Source of the DNA: Podospora pseudocomata
Taxonomy: Eukaryota > Ascomycota > Sordariomycetes > Sordariales > Podosporaceae
Assembly (NCBI RefSeq): GCF_035222375.1
Contig: NW_026946363.1
Coordinates: 2,108,001 to 2,172,000, forward strand
Direction of reading: 5' to 3'
DNA length: 64,000 bases
Of this stretch, positions 20,466 through 32,931 are shown piece after piece; the first letter of the stretch is position 1; every line of letters starts with the position of its first letter. The position numbers and the translations under genes are program-made. The notes beneath the pieces are model-generated. The model was not told where the DNA came from and ran no database searches. It worked only from the letters and a program-made list of their open reading frames with translations.

Positions 20466-21590
20466 TTAAGCCCTCTTCTGGGCACCCCCCTTTCCCTTAG
20501 CCGCCTCAGCAGGCAACAAATTCATCACCTTGTCCAAAAACCTCCTCTGGTCCTCCCCCCTATAACTCCACGTCCTCGCCGTGTAGTTCTCAATCAACCC
20601 CTTCACATCCCCCAACTCCTTATACCCCACCTCCTTGTACTTGCCCAACACAGCCAAATCCAACACCGCCTCCCTCGCCTTCAGCGGGGCCCGTCTAGGA
20701 AAAAACCTCTCCCCCTTTTCCAACCAATCCCTCTCCCCCTGACTGTTGAAAAAAATCGGCTTCCCCTCCTTGAACGCCCTCTTCCTAACCGCAGTGATAT
20801 CCATCGTAACCCCACTATCCCTGTTGAACGCCTGGCCCCCGCCCATAAGCCTCATAGTCTGAATCACACTCTGCACCTTCCCCCACTGCGCAGAGGTAGC
20901 AAGCCCACCCCCGTAACCACTCAGATCCTTCCTCCTCAGCTTAGGAACAAACGGCACGACTTCTCCTTTTTCGTACCGATCCACAACCGCCTTTTCCGCC
21001 TCGGAAAGAACCATCTTTCCTTCGTTGGCCTCCTTGGGCTTTTCTTTCTTTGCTTGCTTGTTTCCCCCCTTACCACCAGCACCACGGGTAAACTTCCCGC
21101 CTAGACGGGCAGATCGACTGCCTGACTGTCTCCCCCCCGCACCGGGACCAGCACGACGGAATCCAGGTTGTTGTTGTTGTTGTTGTCGTTGGTTGGAGCG
21201 AAACCCAGTGCTTGGTCTCGGTCCTACAGTCCCGGCTCCACCACCGGGAGTGTACCGGGCAGCTAGACGAAGGGATTTGATACTGAGAATTTTTGCCCCG
21301 GTTGGCGCACCACTAGCAGAGGGGGCTTTCCCAAAAGGGCTGGCGCTGGGGCCGGTGTTGTTGGCGCGGAGGGTGCGGATGTCGAGGGGGCGTTTGACGG
21401 CGGCGCCGGTCGAGATCTTGGTTAGTCTTGTTGCGGCGGAGATTGAACGGGTGGGCTTGTTGTTGTTGTCTTCTTCGGCGAGTTGGGGGCCCGAGGTGGT
21501 GAAGCTGCGGGTAGCGGCGGAGGTTGTTGTCGTCGACGGCGGGGCACGACGCCCGAGGACGCCGGCCCGGAGGATTTGCTGCCTGGGCAT
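20466..21590 (-). CDS. Probable mitochondrial protein, possibly a mitoribosomal small-subunit protein
   Basis: A single minus-strand exon of 374 codons. The N-terminus MPRQQILRAGVLGRRAPP followed by TRSFTTSGPQLAEE is a clear mitochondrial presequence with the common RSFTTS cleavage region. Residues about 50-190 are Gly/Arg/Gln-rich and disordered, with a short Gln run. The C-terminal 180 residues look ordered: KMVLSEAEKAVVDRYEKGEV, then GQAFNRDSGVTMD, FFNSQGERDWLEKGERFFP and IENYTARTWSYRGEDQRRFL. Such a basic linker plus compact tail is common in fungal mitoribosomal proteins, and the family around Rsm28/mS46 is one candidate, but no family is recognised with confidence. It is tail-to-tail with the mitochondrial recycling factor. 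The first half of the coding strand is C-rich and the second half G-rich. Confidence 0.7.
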   Translation of the reverse strand: MPRQQILRAGVLGRRAPPSTTTTSAATRSFTTSGPQLAEEDNNNKPTRSISAATRLTKISTGAAVKRPLDIRTLRANNTGPSASPFGKAPSASGAPTGAKILSIKSLRLAARYTPGGGAGTVGPRPSTGFRSNQRQQQQQQPGFRRAGPGAGGRQSGSRSARLGGKFTRGAGGKGGNKQAKKEKPKEANEGKMVLSEAEKAVVDRYEKGEVVPFVPKLRRKDLSGYGGGLATSAQWGKVQSVIQTMRLMGGGQAFNRDSGVTMDITAVRKRAFKEGKPIFFNSQGERDWLEKGERFFPRRAPLKAREAVLDLAVLGKYKEVGYKELGDVKGLIENYTARTWSYRGEDQRRFLDKVMNLLPAEAAKGKGGAQKRA

Positions 21591-24500
21591 GTTGAGAGAA
21601 AAAATTGTCGCCTTAGGGAATGGGTTGAAAACCCCTCGATAGGCGACGTTTGAGGGTGAGAAAGGTTGGGTGGGCGGAAAAAAGTCGGCGACAACACCGG
21701 CGAGGTTTCGAGCTCACGAGCAGTGAGGTTCATTTGACGATGGGGTTGAGCAGGAAAGGAAAATGTTTGGTAGGGTGTGATTGGTCAATTCTGGGGACAG
21801 GTGGGTCTGGAGTTTGGGAGCTTGGTCCATGCTTGGCCTGTGCTGACTTGCAACGATGTTTTGGATTCCGCATTGGGTTGGTGGTGAGGGTTAGGAGTGG
21901 TGAAGATATTTTGCTTTTGATCGAATAGAATAATAGCTAATACTGTCTGACCATGAAGAGATATTTTACTAGAACAGCAGTGTCGTTCCTTCCCAGCTCA
22001 AAACATCATTCTCTATGCTTGTGCACTTAGTTGAACAATTCTGATGGTGTTATATGCATGTGCTGAATGTCAAGCGAGCAGCTCATGTGCTAAAATCATG
22101 ATGATTTCTCCCGAACTGACACAGGAGTGCCAATACATATCATCACTCAAGCTCCCCAGACATACCTACCTGCGATGTCAGATTCTGCAGATAAAATCCG
22201 ATTGAATGGTCCACAGAAAGAGCCGAGCTCTTCATGTCGGGGAAGACAAGCATTCCAAGAGGGCAGGCAGGATCAATGCAAGTACCACCAAAAGGCTTCC
22301 GTGTCCCCTTGTATTGTTCTGAGCGAGCAGTTGGAACGATCTTGTGACATCGTTTAAAGTATGCAAAGTGGTGAGCGTCAGACCCGATCATGGTGAGAGC
22401 GACCGGTCCCCGCCAGGAGCCGATATCACCTTTACGTGGCTAACCGAACTGTCGTCCTCTCAGCTTGCTCAACGCCACAACTGAGAGCGAAAAGATCAGA
22501 TGTGACGTTTTCACCGAGAAACCCAGTCAAACGCTTGAGCAGATCGCCTTGCTCCCCAGGTCGTCTTGCAATTTGGGTATTTGCCTGTTCTCAGGACACC
22601 AGGGTTCAGTCTGAACACAGACCAAGACAGCACCCTGCTAGCCCTTGTGGCTCCAAGATTTGTGACAGCTACAACTGCCGCGCAATAGACTCAAGGCTCG
22701 GAGCACCCGGTGATGCGATAAGAGGTAGCGGCACCATACCCACGCGTCAGACCACGCAAATAGAGTGCCCGCAGCTGATATATGAGATTCAAGGCGTCAA
22801 ATCGACCGTGGTGCCGGTTCGGCGGCGCATGGTGCCATTCCTCACTTTCCTCAAGTTGTCCCGTACATCGGGCGGTTAAGATGGAGTGGCCTCCACAGCA
22901 GGCCGTCGCCCTCGCTTGCTGGCGAGTCTCGTGTTGACAGGAGTCGTCGAGGGGTACGAGGTTTGAAGGTAGTCGACGCTATGATCCAGTAGATCGTTCA
23001 TTTCCCTTGCTGCAACCTATGAACAATGAACTCGAGCTTTCGTCCGAGATCTGTCAAGGTTTGTTGTGAAGCCCTTGGCGAGTTGTCCAGTTGGCAATAC
23101 GTTCGTTGGTGGCGTATCGTACAGCAACAACCACTCATGCGTGCTGGCTAGATCTCCTCATCTGAGAGGATTGTCGCTTCGAGGTCGGCCCACCGGCATG
23201 CTTCGACAGCATAGAGTGTATAGTAGTCGACAGTGGATCTCGCTTCCGATCAGACCCCTACCCGGGCTTGAGAAACGGCACTTCCAGGTACTATAGACGA
23301 GAAGTGGGTATTGCTACGGTATGGTGGTGGCGATTGTAAAGAGCCTAAATGGCGTAGATCTTATCAGAATGTCAACATCATGACCGGAGCAGACGACCAG
23401 CTTTGAAGGATGAATCCATTGAGTTTTGTGGGATAGAGATTCTTCGGCCCAGCTCTCCGAGCTATCTTTGGATTTGATTTGAGCCTGAAGAAGGACATAT
23501 TAGGGAGGTCTGAGAAGATCGACTAGACCATCTCGTTAGTTGTCAGTTTCAATAGACCATAGCAGTTCACTTGCCTCTCTTACCGAGCTCCCTAAAAGTG
23601 CACACAACCGCCGGTCAAACATGCTGTGACTAGCTTCGATGACAGGATAACTCCTAGTCGTAGCGACTTGGAACTAAGGTATGCACGAGGTAGCACTGCA
23701 GCTATCTGCATAGGGCTCAGTTAGTAGATGCTGCCATCGTGGACAAACAAGCTAGAAGCCCTAATTCTTACGGATAAACATTCCGAGAAGCCCCCTGGCA
23801 TAAACAGGGTCGACTGCTGTTCGAAGGATCACCTCGCTACCGGACGGGACACTTCAGCCTCGAGGTTACTCGAAGTGAAGGGCGGTTAGCATGAAACTGT
23901 CGACGGCCAGGGGCTCAGTCAACACGAAGTCAAGTCAACTTGAACGCGAAGTCAAGATAGGAAGCTCGAGCTCTCGAGGCTCCCCACTTCCCGGTTGTGA
24001 CGGGAGATGGTGCCGCAAAACTGTGTGACAGGTAGTCTGGGGCGTAACACCAAACGGAGAAGATCACCAGTTGATCAATCGGCGATGGTGGAAGGTTATA
24101 TTCCGCCGTCTATATGCGCCAGCCTCGCCTGTGGTGTTTCCTATGCCTCTGGACGGGGGTCCTCCCTCCATTTGGTAGATATCCAAGTCCATGTGACCCA
24201 GTAATATTGGCCTTTACCAAATGAGGCTCTCCTGGGGGGTAGTATTATCCAGACAGTGCGCCAGGAGCACCCGTCAAGCTGGGGGAGGGCACCATTCGGA
24301 ACAATCGCATGCAGAGACAGGCCGGAATGCAACAGGACCGATTGTCGACAAGGTAGCAAGCAGGTAAAACATGCAGATGGGAGCCACCAGTCCAAAAGCC
24401 GCCCAACGGTATCGCAGCGTAGGCGAAGGGGGGTGGCGAGCCAATGGACAAGACTTGTTGGAGACGACGAGGACATAGCACGGCTGCTATTGCATGAATG

Positions 24501-27500
24501 TGTCCTAAGATTTCAGATGGGATTGGCATTTCATTGCCAGAAAGAATCAGAAGAAGAGGACTATCCGTATCGGAAACCAACAGTTGGCCATTGTTGGATG
24601 GTTGAAAAATGCAACGGACTCTGTAAAGCTGGACGGAGAGCCGGGAACCCCAAACCGGGCCGATCAGGAAGACAGGAAGGCTTCAGGATTGATGATCTGA
24701 GGCTTGGGAACTCGGCATGCTGGAGAATAATAATTGGAAATTGGCGCAGACATGTCCACACTCCACACTTCGACGTCGTTGATGGCAGTCTCGAAACACG
24801 TGAGTGAGATATAATCGGGAACGAAGCAGCCACATCCGGAACAGCGGGACTAGGCAGCGGCCCCTGCTTCGAGATCTTATCGTGGTCTGTGCTTCCCCCA
24901 GAGGAGTTTTAGTAGTGATCAAAGCTTTTACTAGGGACCTGGATTCCACTGTTTCTCGAAGGCTTCACGATGTTCTACTGTACATAGCTGGGCAGCAATT
25001 TTCTCCGATTTGTTGTTCAGCTTTGACTGTCGTGCTTGGAACTGCGTCTGTGGTCTGCGCTTATGGTTCGCAGCGTGTCGTCACCTCTCGGAGAAAACAA
25101 ACAGCCTCCACACCAGGAACACCAAACCACCAACAACTGCGCGCCTTGCCAAGGATCACACCTTGAATCTCCGACCACCGGGTTTGATGCCGTTAGCTCC
25201 TGCAACAGACCCAGCAGGTGGTTGTATTTCGCCGACCAAGACCGGCACTGGTTCCCCATCTTGAACCTCGCCATTGGAATATTCACAGCTTTGGATGCGT
25301 TTATGCGGGTGGCTGGCACCGTCTGAGAGGAAGAGAAAGCTAACAGATTTGAAATGAAGCCCGAAATCCTCCTACCTTAGCACCGAGCAGCTGTTGTTCG
25401 TAAAGTATCAATCTCTGGTTCATGGAAACCAGATTCGCCGTTCCGATGGGCAGGCAGAGACATCTGACCATGCAGTTGATGAGATTCCCGGATTCGCAAC
25501 ATCCTGGAAGATTAGATACACATACATCCCTCTTCAGACGGCATCTGCACTTCAACCCGCCAACGGCCACCGCTTGGTCGGCCATCGAGATCAGACGGTA
25601 CCTTCATTAACAAGCATGCATGCCGCTAAGGTGCGGGCATCAGGTGCAAATTGCCATTTTGTCCCTTTATACTGGATTCTGTCGATGGCCTTCATATTCG
25701 ATATCACCACCATTTATATAAAAATGGGCGGCAGTGACCTGCTGCCGCGGACCACACGCACATCCTCCTCAAGAGGAGCCGTGCGCTCCGCAAGCAACCA
25801 ATCTGCCGCCTTGCAGCCCGCCTTTCTGCGAGGATACCGGCCCGGAGTCCCGTTCCAAGCGAAATCCTCACCGCATCCGCACCGGGCCACCCAGGACCTC
25901 AACCAGCAGGAATTGCCTTCCCCGCAAAACGCCCAGTTTCCGCAAAACCGCCGTTGATTGTTTCCGATTGCATGCTCCGTCCCGTTACCCTGTTTCGTCG
26001 TGTTCTGTCTCCCTAACGAGTCTCAAACCCACAGCCGGTAAGTGGCTCGTTGTTGCCGGCTTCACCATCATTATGCCCCATTGATCAGCACTCGATTGTG
26101 GATGCCAGCATACCAGTCTGAAAAAGATACGAGAGGCCATAGATTAGAGGAGGAGAGCTCGTGGGGTTGGTGGCCGGCAACCATCATCGTCAAAACTGGA
26201 CCTCTGTGTTTGTTGTTTCAACACTATTCTCGAAGTTTTGACTAATGGGGAAGCCAAGACTCCCCACTTCTTTCGGCCAGGCGCTTGTTATTATCGGCTT
26301 GTCATCGTTGGGCTTTCATCATATTTGCGTTGGCTGGCTCTTCACCGACACCATATTTGTTTTTCATGATTGAGTTGTAAGAATGCGGCATTCGCTATTG
26401 ATTCAACAACTGAATTTTTTTTTTGGAGTACCACAACACCAGGACGGACCTACCGCCGCATGGACAGGGATCAAGCAATTAAGTCTGGAGACGCCGTTGC
26501 AAAAGCCGTCATGGTCGCCACGTTACCTGCCTCCCGCCTGGCTGATCTGCGGAGCCTAGAAACCCATCGCCCGGCGGCATGGGTGTGGTTGGTGAGCTCG
26601 AGGTTGCACGGAATTCCATCCTTGCCTCAAAATCTTTACTTTCTCTATCATAATTTTCATATGACACGGGCTGGCCACGTGCTGACCACGATGAAAACAG
26701 GAGGGTGTGGCAGAACAGCTGTGTCTAGACCTCAAAACGGCGTCTCCTGGTGAATTAACTGCGGTGTATCGCGGCAATATCAACAAAAGTCGTCAACTCG
26801 ATCCCAAGGACAGTCGCGCAGTTTCCTGCTGCTTGGCATCGTTCAGGGATTCAAGATGCCCCAGGCCCCACAGTTGTTTACACTCCCCACTCGGCCAAAT
26901 CCCCCCTGCCTGCCTGCCTGCCTGTCAGAACAAGCGTCTTATGCAATAATCGTTGCGGGTCGTCCTGTCCTTTAAGCTGGATAGCAAACAATGCTACCGC
27001 TCATACGGTCCGTTCCTACCGACATGGCTATTCTCACCCGAGGGCAACAATCAAAAAGATCACGGACAGGTCCCATCAAGTGACGCGACCGCCCTGATCT
27101 CTCACTCCCGTTTCCACTCACACTCCCCACGCTGCGGCGCCGTTCGGACATCCCTGGTTGAACCTGGGTGCCTTGCTCTCACACGCCCGCCATTGCTCGA
27201 GGACGTGACATATACAAGCGGTATCTTTTGGCTGTGATGTCTCCTCAAAGGTTCATCAACCGAGTGTCCCCCCCTCCCACAGGGATACCATCCCCCCAAG
27301 TCTGGTCCCTACTCCGTTTGTACTCCACGGACCTAACCTCTTCCTTGTTATAACGGCCCATGAGGTCCCCCATTGAGCCGTTTTCGATATCTCACGGGTA
27401 ATGTTCGGGAAAGAGATTCGGCCATCTTGATCCCCTTGAGGGTGTTGCCCGACTTATATACGATTCGGTGCTCCCTCTTTTGCAGTTTGTCCCAAGTGGG

Positions 27501-27698
27501 AATAAACGAGATAGACAGCCGTGCTGTGACTCTACTTTCTTCGACGCATGATACGAGCTTGATCTTTGATAAGTTCAAGCCTCGATCCCCAATCTCGAAC
27601 CTCTCTCTCATCTTTGTTCCACCCCCTTTCTCAGGCTGGCGTGGCTTCCGTCCCTTTCCCCATTTGGTTCCAGAAGAGTGAAGAAGAAGAGAGCCAAG
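21591..27698. other. 6.1-kb region without a supportable gene
   Basis: Frames reach 187 codons on the plus strand (25394-25957) and 183 codons (24256-24807), but none shows coherent codon bias, domains or splice-joined continuity, and opposite-strand frames are equally long. No TIR, LTR, tRNA or 5S rRNA was recognised. CTGC repeats occur at 26903-26922 and CreA-like motifs at 26259-27130. The last part must include the beta-glucosidase promoter and 5' UTR. It may hold non-coding transcripts or decayed sequence; I cannot decide. Confidence 0.4.
26259..27130. promoter_or_regulatory. Three ACTCCCCAC motifs upstream of the beta-glucosidase (possible CreA sites)
   Basis: ACTCCCCAC occurs at 26259-26267, 26882-26890 and 27122-27130, the last about 570 bp before the GH3 start. 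The complementary strand reads GTGGGGAGT, whose GTGGGG fits the CreA/Cre1 consensus SYGGRG. The motif copies are seen directly; carbon-catabolite control is inferred from the neighbouring gene's function. Confidence 0.35.
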
Positions 27699-30600
27699 AT
27701 GACGACCATCACGCCCGTGGGGAGCCTTGAAATCAGCCCGGCCACCAGCCCAGGCATTGAAGACCCCAATGCCTCTCCCATCGGCAGTGTCGATAGCAAT
27801 GTGACCCCGGACACTGAGTTCTCACCGCCTGACAGCCCGTTTCGGCACCACGCTACCTTAGCTCCCGTCAAGGAGAAGCGGGAGCTGGCGAGGAAGAAAC
27901 TTTCGACCTTGACCCTTGAGGAGAAGGTGGGGTCTACCAGGTTTCCAGCGAGAGGACTTTATGCTGACGTCGAACAGGTCTCCTTGCTAACCGCCGCAGA
28001 CTTTTGGAGAACCAAGTCGATTCCGGAGAAGAACATTCCTGCAGTGAAGACCAGTGACGGGCCCAATGGTGCTCGTGGTGGCATTTTCGTGGGTGGAACA
28101 AAGGTAGGCTAACGCCCCTGGGGTTGGTTGTCTCCCTCGCTGTTGCGCTAACACTGTTGGCAGGCAGCCCTCTTCCCCTGCGGCATCTCGCTGGCAGCAA
28201 CGTGGAACAAGGACATCCTCCGTCAGGTCGGTCAGCACCTTGCTGAGGAGGCGAAGGCTCGTCAGGCCAACATACTGCTTGCACCTACTGTGTGCATGCA
28301 CAGACACCCACTTGGTGGAAGGAACTTTGAATCTTTCTCTGAAGACCCCCTTTTGACTGGCAAGCTTGCTGCTCAGTACATCCAAGGTCTTCAGGAGAAT
28401 GGAGTGGCTGCTACCATCAAGCGTCAGTACCTACATATTCAGCAATCTTGGAGACTGAAACTGACCAGATCTAGACTTTGTTGGCAACGAGCAGGAAACC
28501 CACCGGTTGACAATCGACTCCAAGATTGCCGAGAGGCCTCTTCGCGAGATCTACCTCCGTCCCTTCGAGATCGCGGTCCGCGAGGCCAAGCCATGGGCTG
28601 TCATGTCCTCATACAATCTGGTGAACGGTGTTCATGCCGATATGAACGAGCATCTCCTCAAAGATATTCTCCGTGGAGAATGGCAATTTGACGGGTGAGT
28701 GGCAACTTTGATTATCGGAGCCAAGCGATAAGCGAGCACGATCAACTGACCGACCCCTCCTGCAGAGCCGTCATCTCGGACTGGGGCGGCACCAACTCTA
28801 CGGCGGAATCTGTCAAGCATGGGTGTGATATCGAGTTCCCCTACTCGACCAAATGGCGCTTTGAAAAGGTGCTCGAGGCTATCAAGGATGGCAAGCTCAC
28901 CGAGGCTGATGTTGACCGAGCAGCCGAGAATGTGCTTACCCTTGTCGAGCGCGTCAAGGGCAGCGATATGACTGCTGAAGCAGAGGAACGCGAGGATGAT
29001 CGGCACGAGACAAGAGAGCTTATCCGCGAGGCGGGCGTTCAGGGCCTTGCACTTCTCAAGAACGAGAGGTCTATTCTGCCTATCAACCCCAAGACGGCCA
29101 AGGTTGCTGTCATTGGTCCTAACGCCAACAGGGCCATCGCCGGTGGTGGTGGAAGCGCCAGTCTTAACCCTTACTACAACACCCTTCCCCTTGATAGCAT
29201 CCGAAGGGTTGCTCAACAGCCTGTCACTTATGCTCAGGGATGTCACATTCACAAGTGGCTCCCTGTGGCATCTCCTTACTGCAGCGATAGGACTGGGAAG
29301 CAGGGTGTGACAATCGAGTGGTACAAGGGAGATCAGTTCCAAGGCCAGCCTGTTGTCACCCAGAGGCGGAGCAACACTGACTTGTTCCTTTGGGATTCGG
29401 CGCCTCTGGCTCAGGTTGGCCCGGAATGGTCGGCTATCGCCACGACCCATCTCACGCCGACTACTACTGGCAAGCACACCATCTCGTTCATGTCTGTCGG
29501 CCCAGGCAAGCTCTTTGTCAATGGTCGACTTGCGCTTGATCTTTGGGACTGGACAGAGGAAGGGGAGGCCATGTTTGATGGGTCTGTCGACTATCTCGTC
29601 GAGGTCCAGATGGAGGCCGGCAGACCGGTGGAGCTTCGCGTCGAGATGACCAACGAGCTCCGGCCTATTGCCAAGCAGAAGCAGTTCAACATGACGCACA
29701 AGTACGGTGGTTGCCGTATCGGCTTCAAGGAGGAAGACCAGGTTGACTACCTCCAGGAAGCGGTCGATGCTGCCAAGGCTGCCGATGTCGCTGTTGTTAT
29801 CGTCGGTCTGGATGCCGAGTGGGAGTCTGAGGGGTATGATCGTCAGACTATGGACCTGCCTTCTGATGGGAGCCAGGATCGTCTTGTGGAGGCTATTGTC
29901 AAGGCGAACCCGAACACGGTTGTGGTGAACCAGTCCGGGTCACCGGTGACGATGCCTTGGGCTGATAGGGTGCCTGCCATTATCCAGGCTTGGTATCAGG
30001 GGCAGGAGGCGGGGAATGCGCTGGCTGATGCGCTGTTTGGGTTGAAGAATCCTAGTGGGAAGTTGCCTGTAGGTTTCTACCCCCTATTCATCACCATATA
30101 TATGCGAGCGAGTATGTTGCTAACGAAATCATCAGTGCACTTTTCCCAAACGCCTCCAAGACACGCCCGCCTACCACAACTGGCCGGGCGAGAACCTCGA
30201 GGTCGTTTACGGCGAGGGTCTCTACATTGGCTACCGGCACTACGACCGGACAAAGATTGCTCCTTTGTTCCCCTTTGGTCATGGGCTGTCTTACACCACC
30301 TTTGAATACGGGCGTCCCTCCCTCAGCTCCAAGGTCCTCACCCCCGACAACACCATCGAGCTTACTGTCGCGGTTAGCAACATCGGTGACGTTGCCGGGT
30401 TGGAGACGGTGCAGATCTATGTGAGGGATGAGAAGAGCAGGTTGCCAAGGCCGGAGAAGGAGCTGGCGGCGTTTGAAAAGGTGGAGTTGGAGGCTGGGGA
30501 GACGAAGCATTTGAGGATAGGGCTGAATAAGTATGCGGTTGGGTATTTCGACACGAGTTTGGGGAGGTGGATTGCTGAGGAGGGGAGGTTTGAGGTGCTT

Positions 30601-30750
30601 GTGGCGGCGAGCGCGGAGGATGTCAAGTATGTTTTGATCTCTCTCCCCCCCCTTTCATTTTTACTGTTTTGTGTTTGACATGGAACTGACATGGTGATTA
30701 GGTACTCTGTTGGGTTTGAGGTCAAGGAGTCGTTTACTTGGGTGTTTTAG
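27699..30750 (+). CDS. Intracellular GH3 beta-glucosidase with PA14 insert
   Basis: Seven exons (27699-27926, 27978-28103, 28164-28422, 28475-28694, 28766-30068, 30136-30626, 30702-30750) join in frame to 891 residues. All introns are 51-75 bp with GT-AG ends. After a disordered N-terminus without signal peptide comes the GH3 barrel: LTAADFWRT, SDGPNGARG, GGRNFESFSEDP, KHFVGNEQE, and the nucleophile in VISDWGG (Asp283). The second GH3 domain holds a PA14 insert (about residues 415-560: VTIEWYKGDQF through FMSVGPGKLFVNGR), then WESEGYDR and NPSGKLP. A fibronectin-III-like end follows (FPFGHGLSYTTFEYG). It should hydrolyse terminal beta-glucosyl residues of cello-oligosaccharides or aryl glucosides in the cytosol. 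PA14-bearing fungal GH3 enzymes are usually non-secreted, fitting import of sugars by transporters. Exons 5-7 become G-rich towards the end. Confidence 0.95.
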
Positions 30751-32914
30751 ACGTCCTCCTCGAGAAGTGGACTCTTTTCTTTTTCTCGGTTTCTTCTTTT
30801 TCGATACCTTCTTTTCGGCATTGCATTATTTCGAGAGATTTTGTTTTTTTACTTTCTTTTTCTTCACTTTTTCAAAGGGCATGGCACCGACAACCCCTGG
30901 GAAGACTACCTACTAGGGGTCTCTGTTTGGTTTTTGCCATGTAATGGGAACAGGGATGGATGGATATGGGTCACATCACTGGATAGGTAGTTATCGCTGC
31001 AGGACCTCCCTCCCCGACTGATGAAGGTTTTTTTTTGGGGAAACGGAGGGTGGGGAAATTCGGGAACGCAGGTAACGATGGGGGTCCCTTTTTCGCTATT
31101 CTGGTTGTTCGACTAAGTAGGCTTCGTCATTGTATATGGCACCGCCCGCCCTCTTGTAGCAGAGGGGGGCAGGGGCGTGGGGAGGGTTGTCTGCAGCGAG
31201 GGAAGAAAAAGACGGAAGGAAGATGCCTAAGGGCTGGTCTGGGTTGGATACTATCCTGAAGCTTACCCACCAACGTTGTTGTGTTACATTCAGTACATTT
31301 GCTCCCACCCACACATGACATGTGCTTTGTCTTGATGCTCCGTGTAGTGAGGAGCATATCATGATAAGTAACCCGGAGGACGGTAGCGAAGGTGGTGATG
31401 GTGTGCTTGTATACCGGTCTTGGCTTGCTTGTAGTGTGTTGTGTAGCAGTAACTCTTCAAGGAGTTTCTTGACTGGAAGTGTTTCCAATGACAACGGGTT
31501 ATATCATGGCCAAGATCCGGAATGGCACCGGATAGGTTGTGTGGCGCTGGTCACGATGTCGTAGTGAGTAGAGAGGCTATATAGGCTTACCAGACTTCTG
31601 GAGAGGACCAGGTGTGCTATTTAGGGTGTGGGGCTATCTGTGATCATGAAGTTTAATATACCCCCACGGATAGTCTCCGAGGAGGACGTCTGCTTGTCGA
31701 ATTGGAGTTGAAGAGGATGTGAGGCAAGGTGTGATGGGTAATATATTTCGGGACTGTCATGTGTGAGCTCCGTTCATCTCGTGTCCATCTGAACAGGCTT
31801 GTGGGGTCGTAGCTGGTTGGTGATGGATATGCTTAAACTAGAGTGCTGCCTAGACCTCGACTTTAAGCATACCCTTATGTTTTGTTGCTACCTGTGTTTG
31901 ATATGGCAATTTTTGCGATCATTGAGATGATGAGCCAGTAAGTCTGTTGGATAATCAAAGGACCGCAAAGTGCTCCGTAGACCTGAGAAATTCGTGTCGT
32001 TTATTTACCACAGCAGTGGGAATCTTGTTTCAGAGTGACGTTTCTGTTTTGTGACTCCGCCTCTCTGCTCAATCAACGAACCCCTGGGCTCCATTTCAAC
32101 GACGCTCATGATGATGATGGGCGGATGTGCACCTATCATTGCGCACTCGGAAAGATTGGTGAGTTGCCTCCGGAAAACGGAGACGAAAATCCATGCTGGC
32201 TGTCACACTGCAAAAACAAAACGCTGCTGTGTGACGCTGTTGAGAGTTTATACACTTTACAGACCAGCATAATGCAATGGTGGTGGTGGTTGGTGGAGAA
32301 AAAGGGGGTCAACCGAGAAGCCCAAGATGCTGGGTCTGGCCACGCTTCAGCTGAGGCTAACATCGGGGACAGGGGGCCTTTTGTTCCGATCCACTAATCT
32401 TCCATCTCCCACGTCTCCGCAACTGGAGCCGTTCCGTCGACAGGGGGTTAAACGAACGTCTGCCGTCGTCAGCAGCTTTGAGTTTGCCTTTTCCATCCTG
32501 CCATTTCTTTCTTTGTTTTTTTCTTATTATTTTTTCTTTTTGCTGAAAAGGAGAAGAGAAACGGGCGGTTATACTAAACGGAGCTATTTTCGATTGATTT
32601 TGGGAATTGAGTTCATCCCGTTTCCAGAATACACACACACTCGACGGAAGACACGGATAAAACGGCCTTGCACTTGTCTAATTTACGGATACCCTTTCCC
32701 CGCGTTAACGCACCCGACCTGAACCTTACCTTGGGGAGCCCGGCAGAAACCACCGTTTCCCATCTTCCGGATCGACGAACCTTTCCCACGAAACCCTAGA
32801 TCCTGGATCCCGAGCGTCACCGGACCGAGAATCACCTCTATCCCCTGCCGAACGAAAGAACACTTAACGGTTGCAGCAGCAGGGGCATGGCTGCTACCAC
32901 CTCGCATTATTGTC
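30751..32914. other. Intergenic region between GH3 gene and phosphoesterase gene
   Basis: About 2.2 kb. The T-rich stretch after 30750 is probably the GH3 3' UTR. Pyrimidine-rich sequence at 32480-32550 fits a fungal core promoter of the next gene. Frames here are short and without support. Confidence 0.45.
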
Positions 32915-32931
32915 ATGGCCCGGCCGTATAA
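32887..32931 (+). promoter_or_regulatory. Short upstream ORF overlapping the phosphoesterase start codon
   Basis: An ATG at 32887 in context GGGCATGGC opens a 14-codon frame (MAATTSHYCHGPAV) ending at TAA 32929-32931, past the main ATG at 32915 in another frame. If the transcript starts upstream, ribosomes using it cannot reinitiate at 32915 without backing up, so it could lower translation. The transcript start is unknown. Confidence 0.4.

Noticed and set aside
24256-25957. Frames of 183-187 codons in the 6-kb gene-free region
   Set aside because: There is no ATG-led coherent protein, motifs or codon bias, and reverse-strand frames of similar size overlap them.
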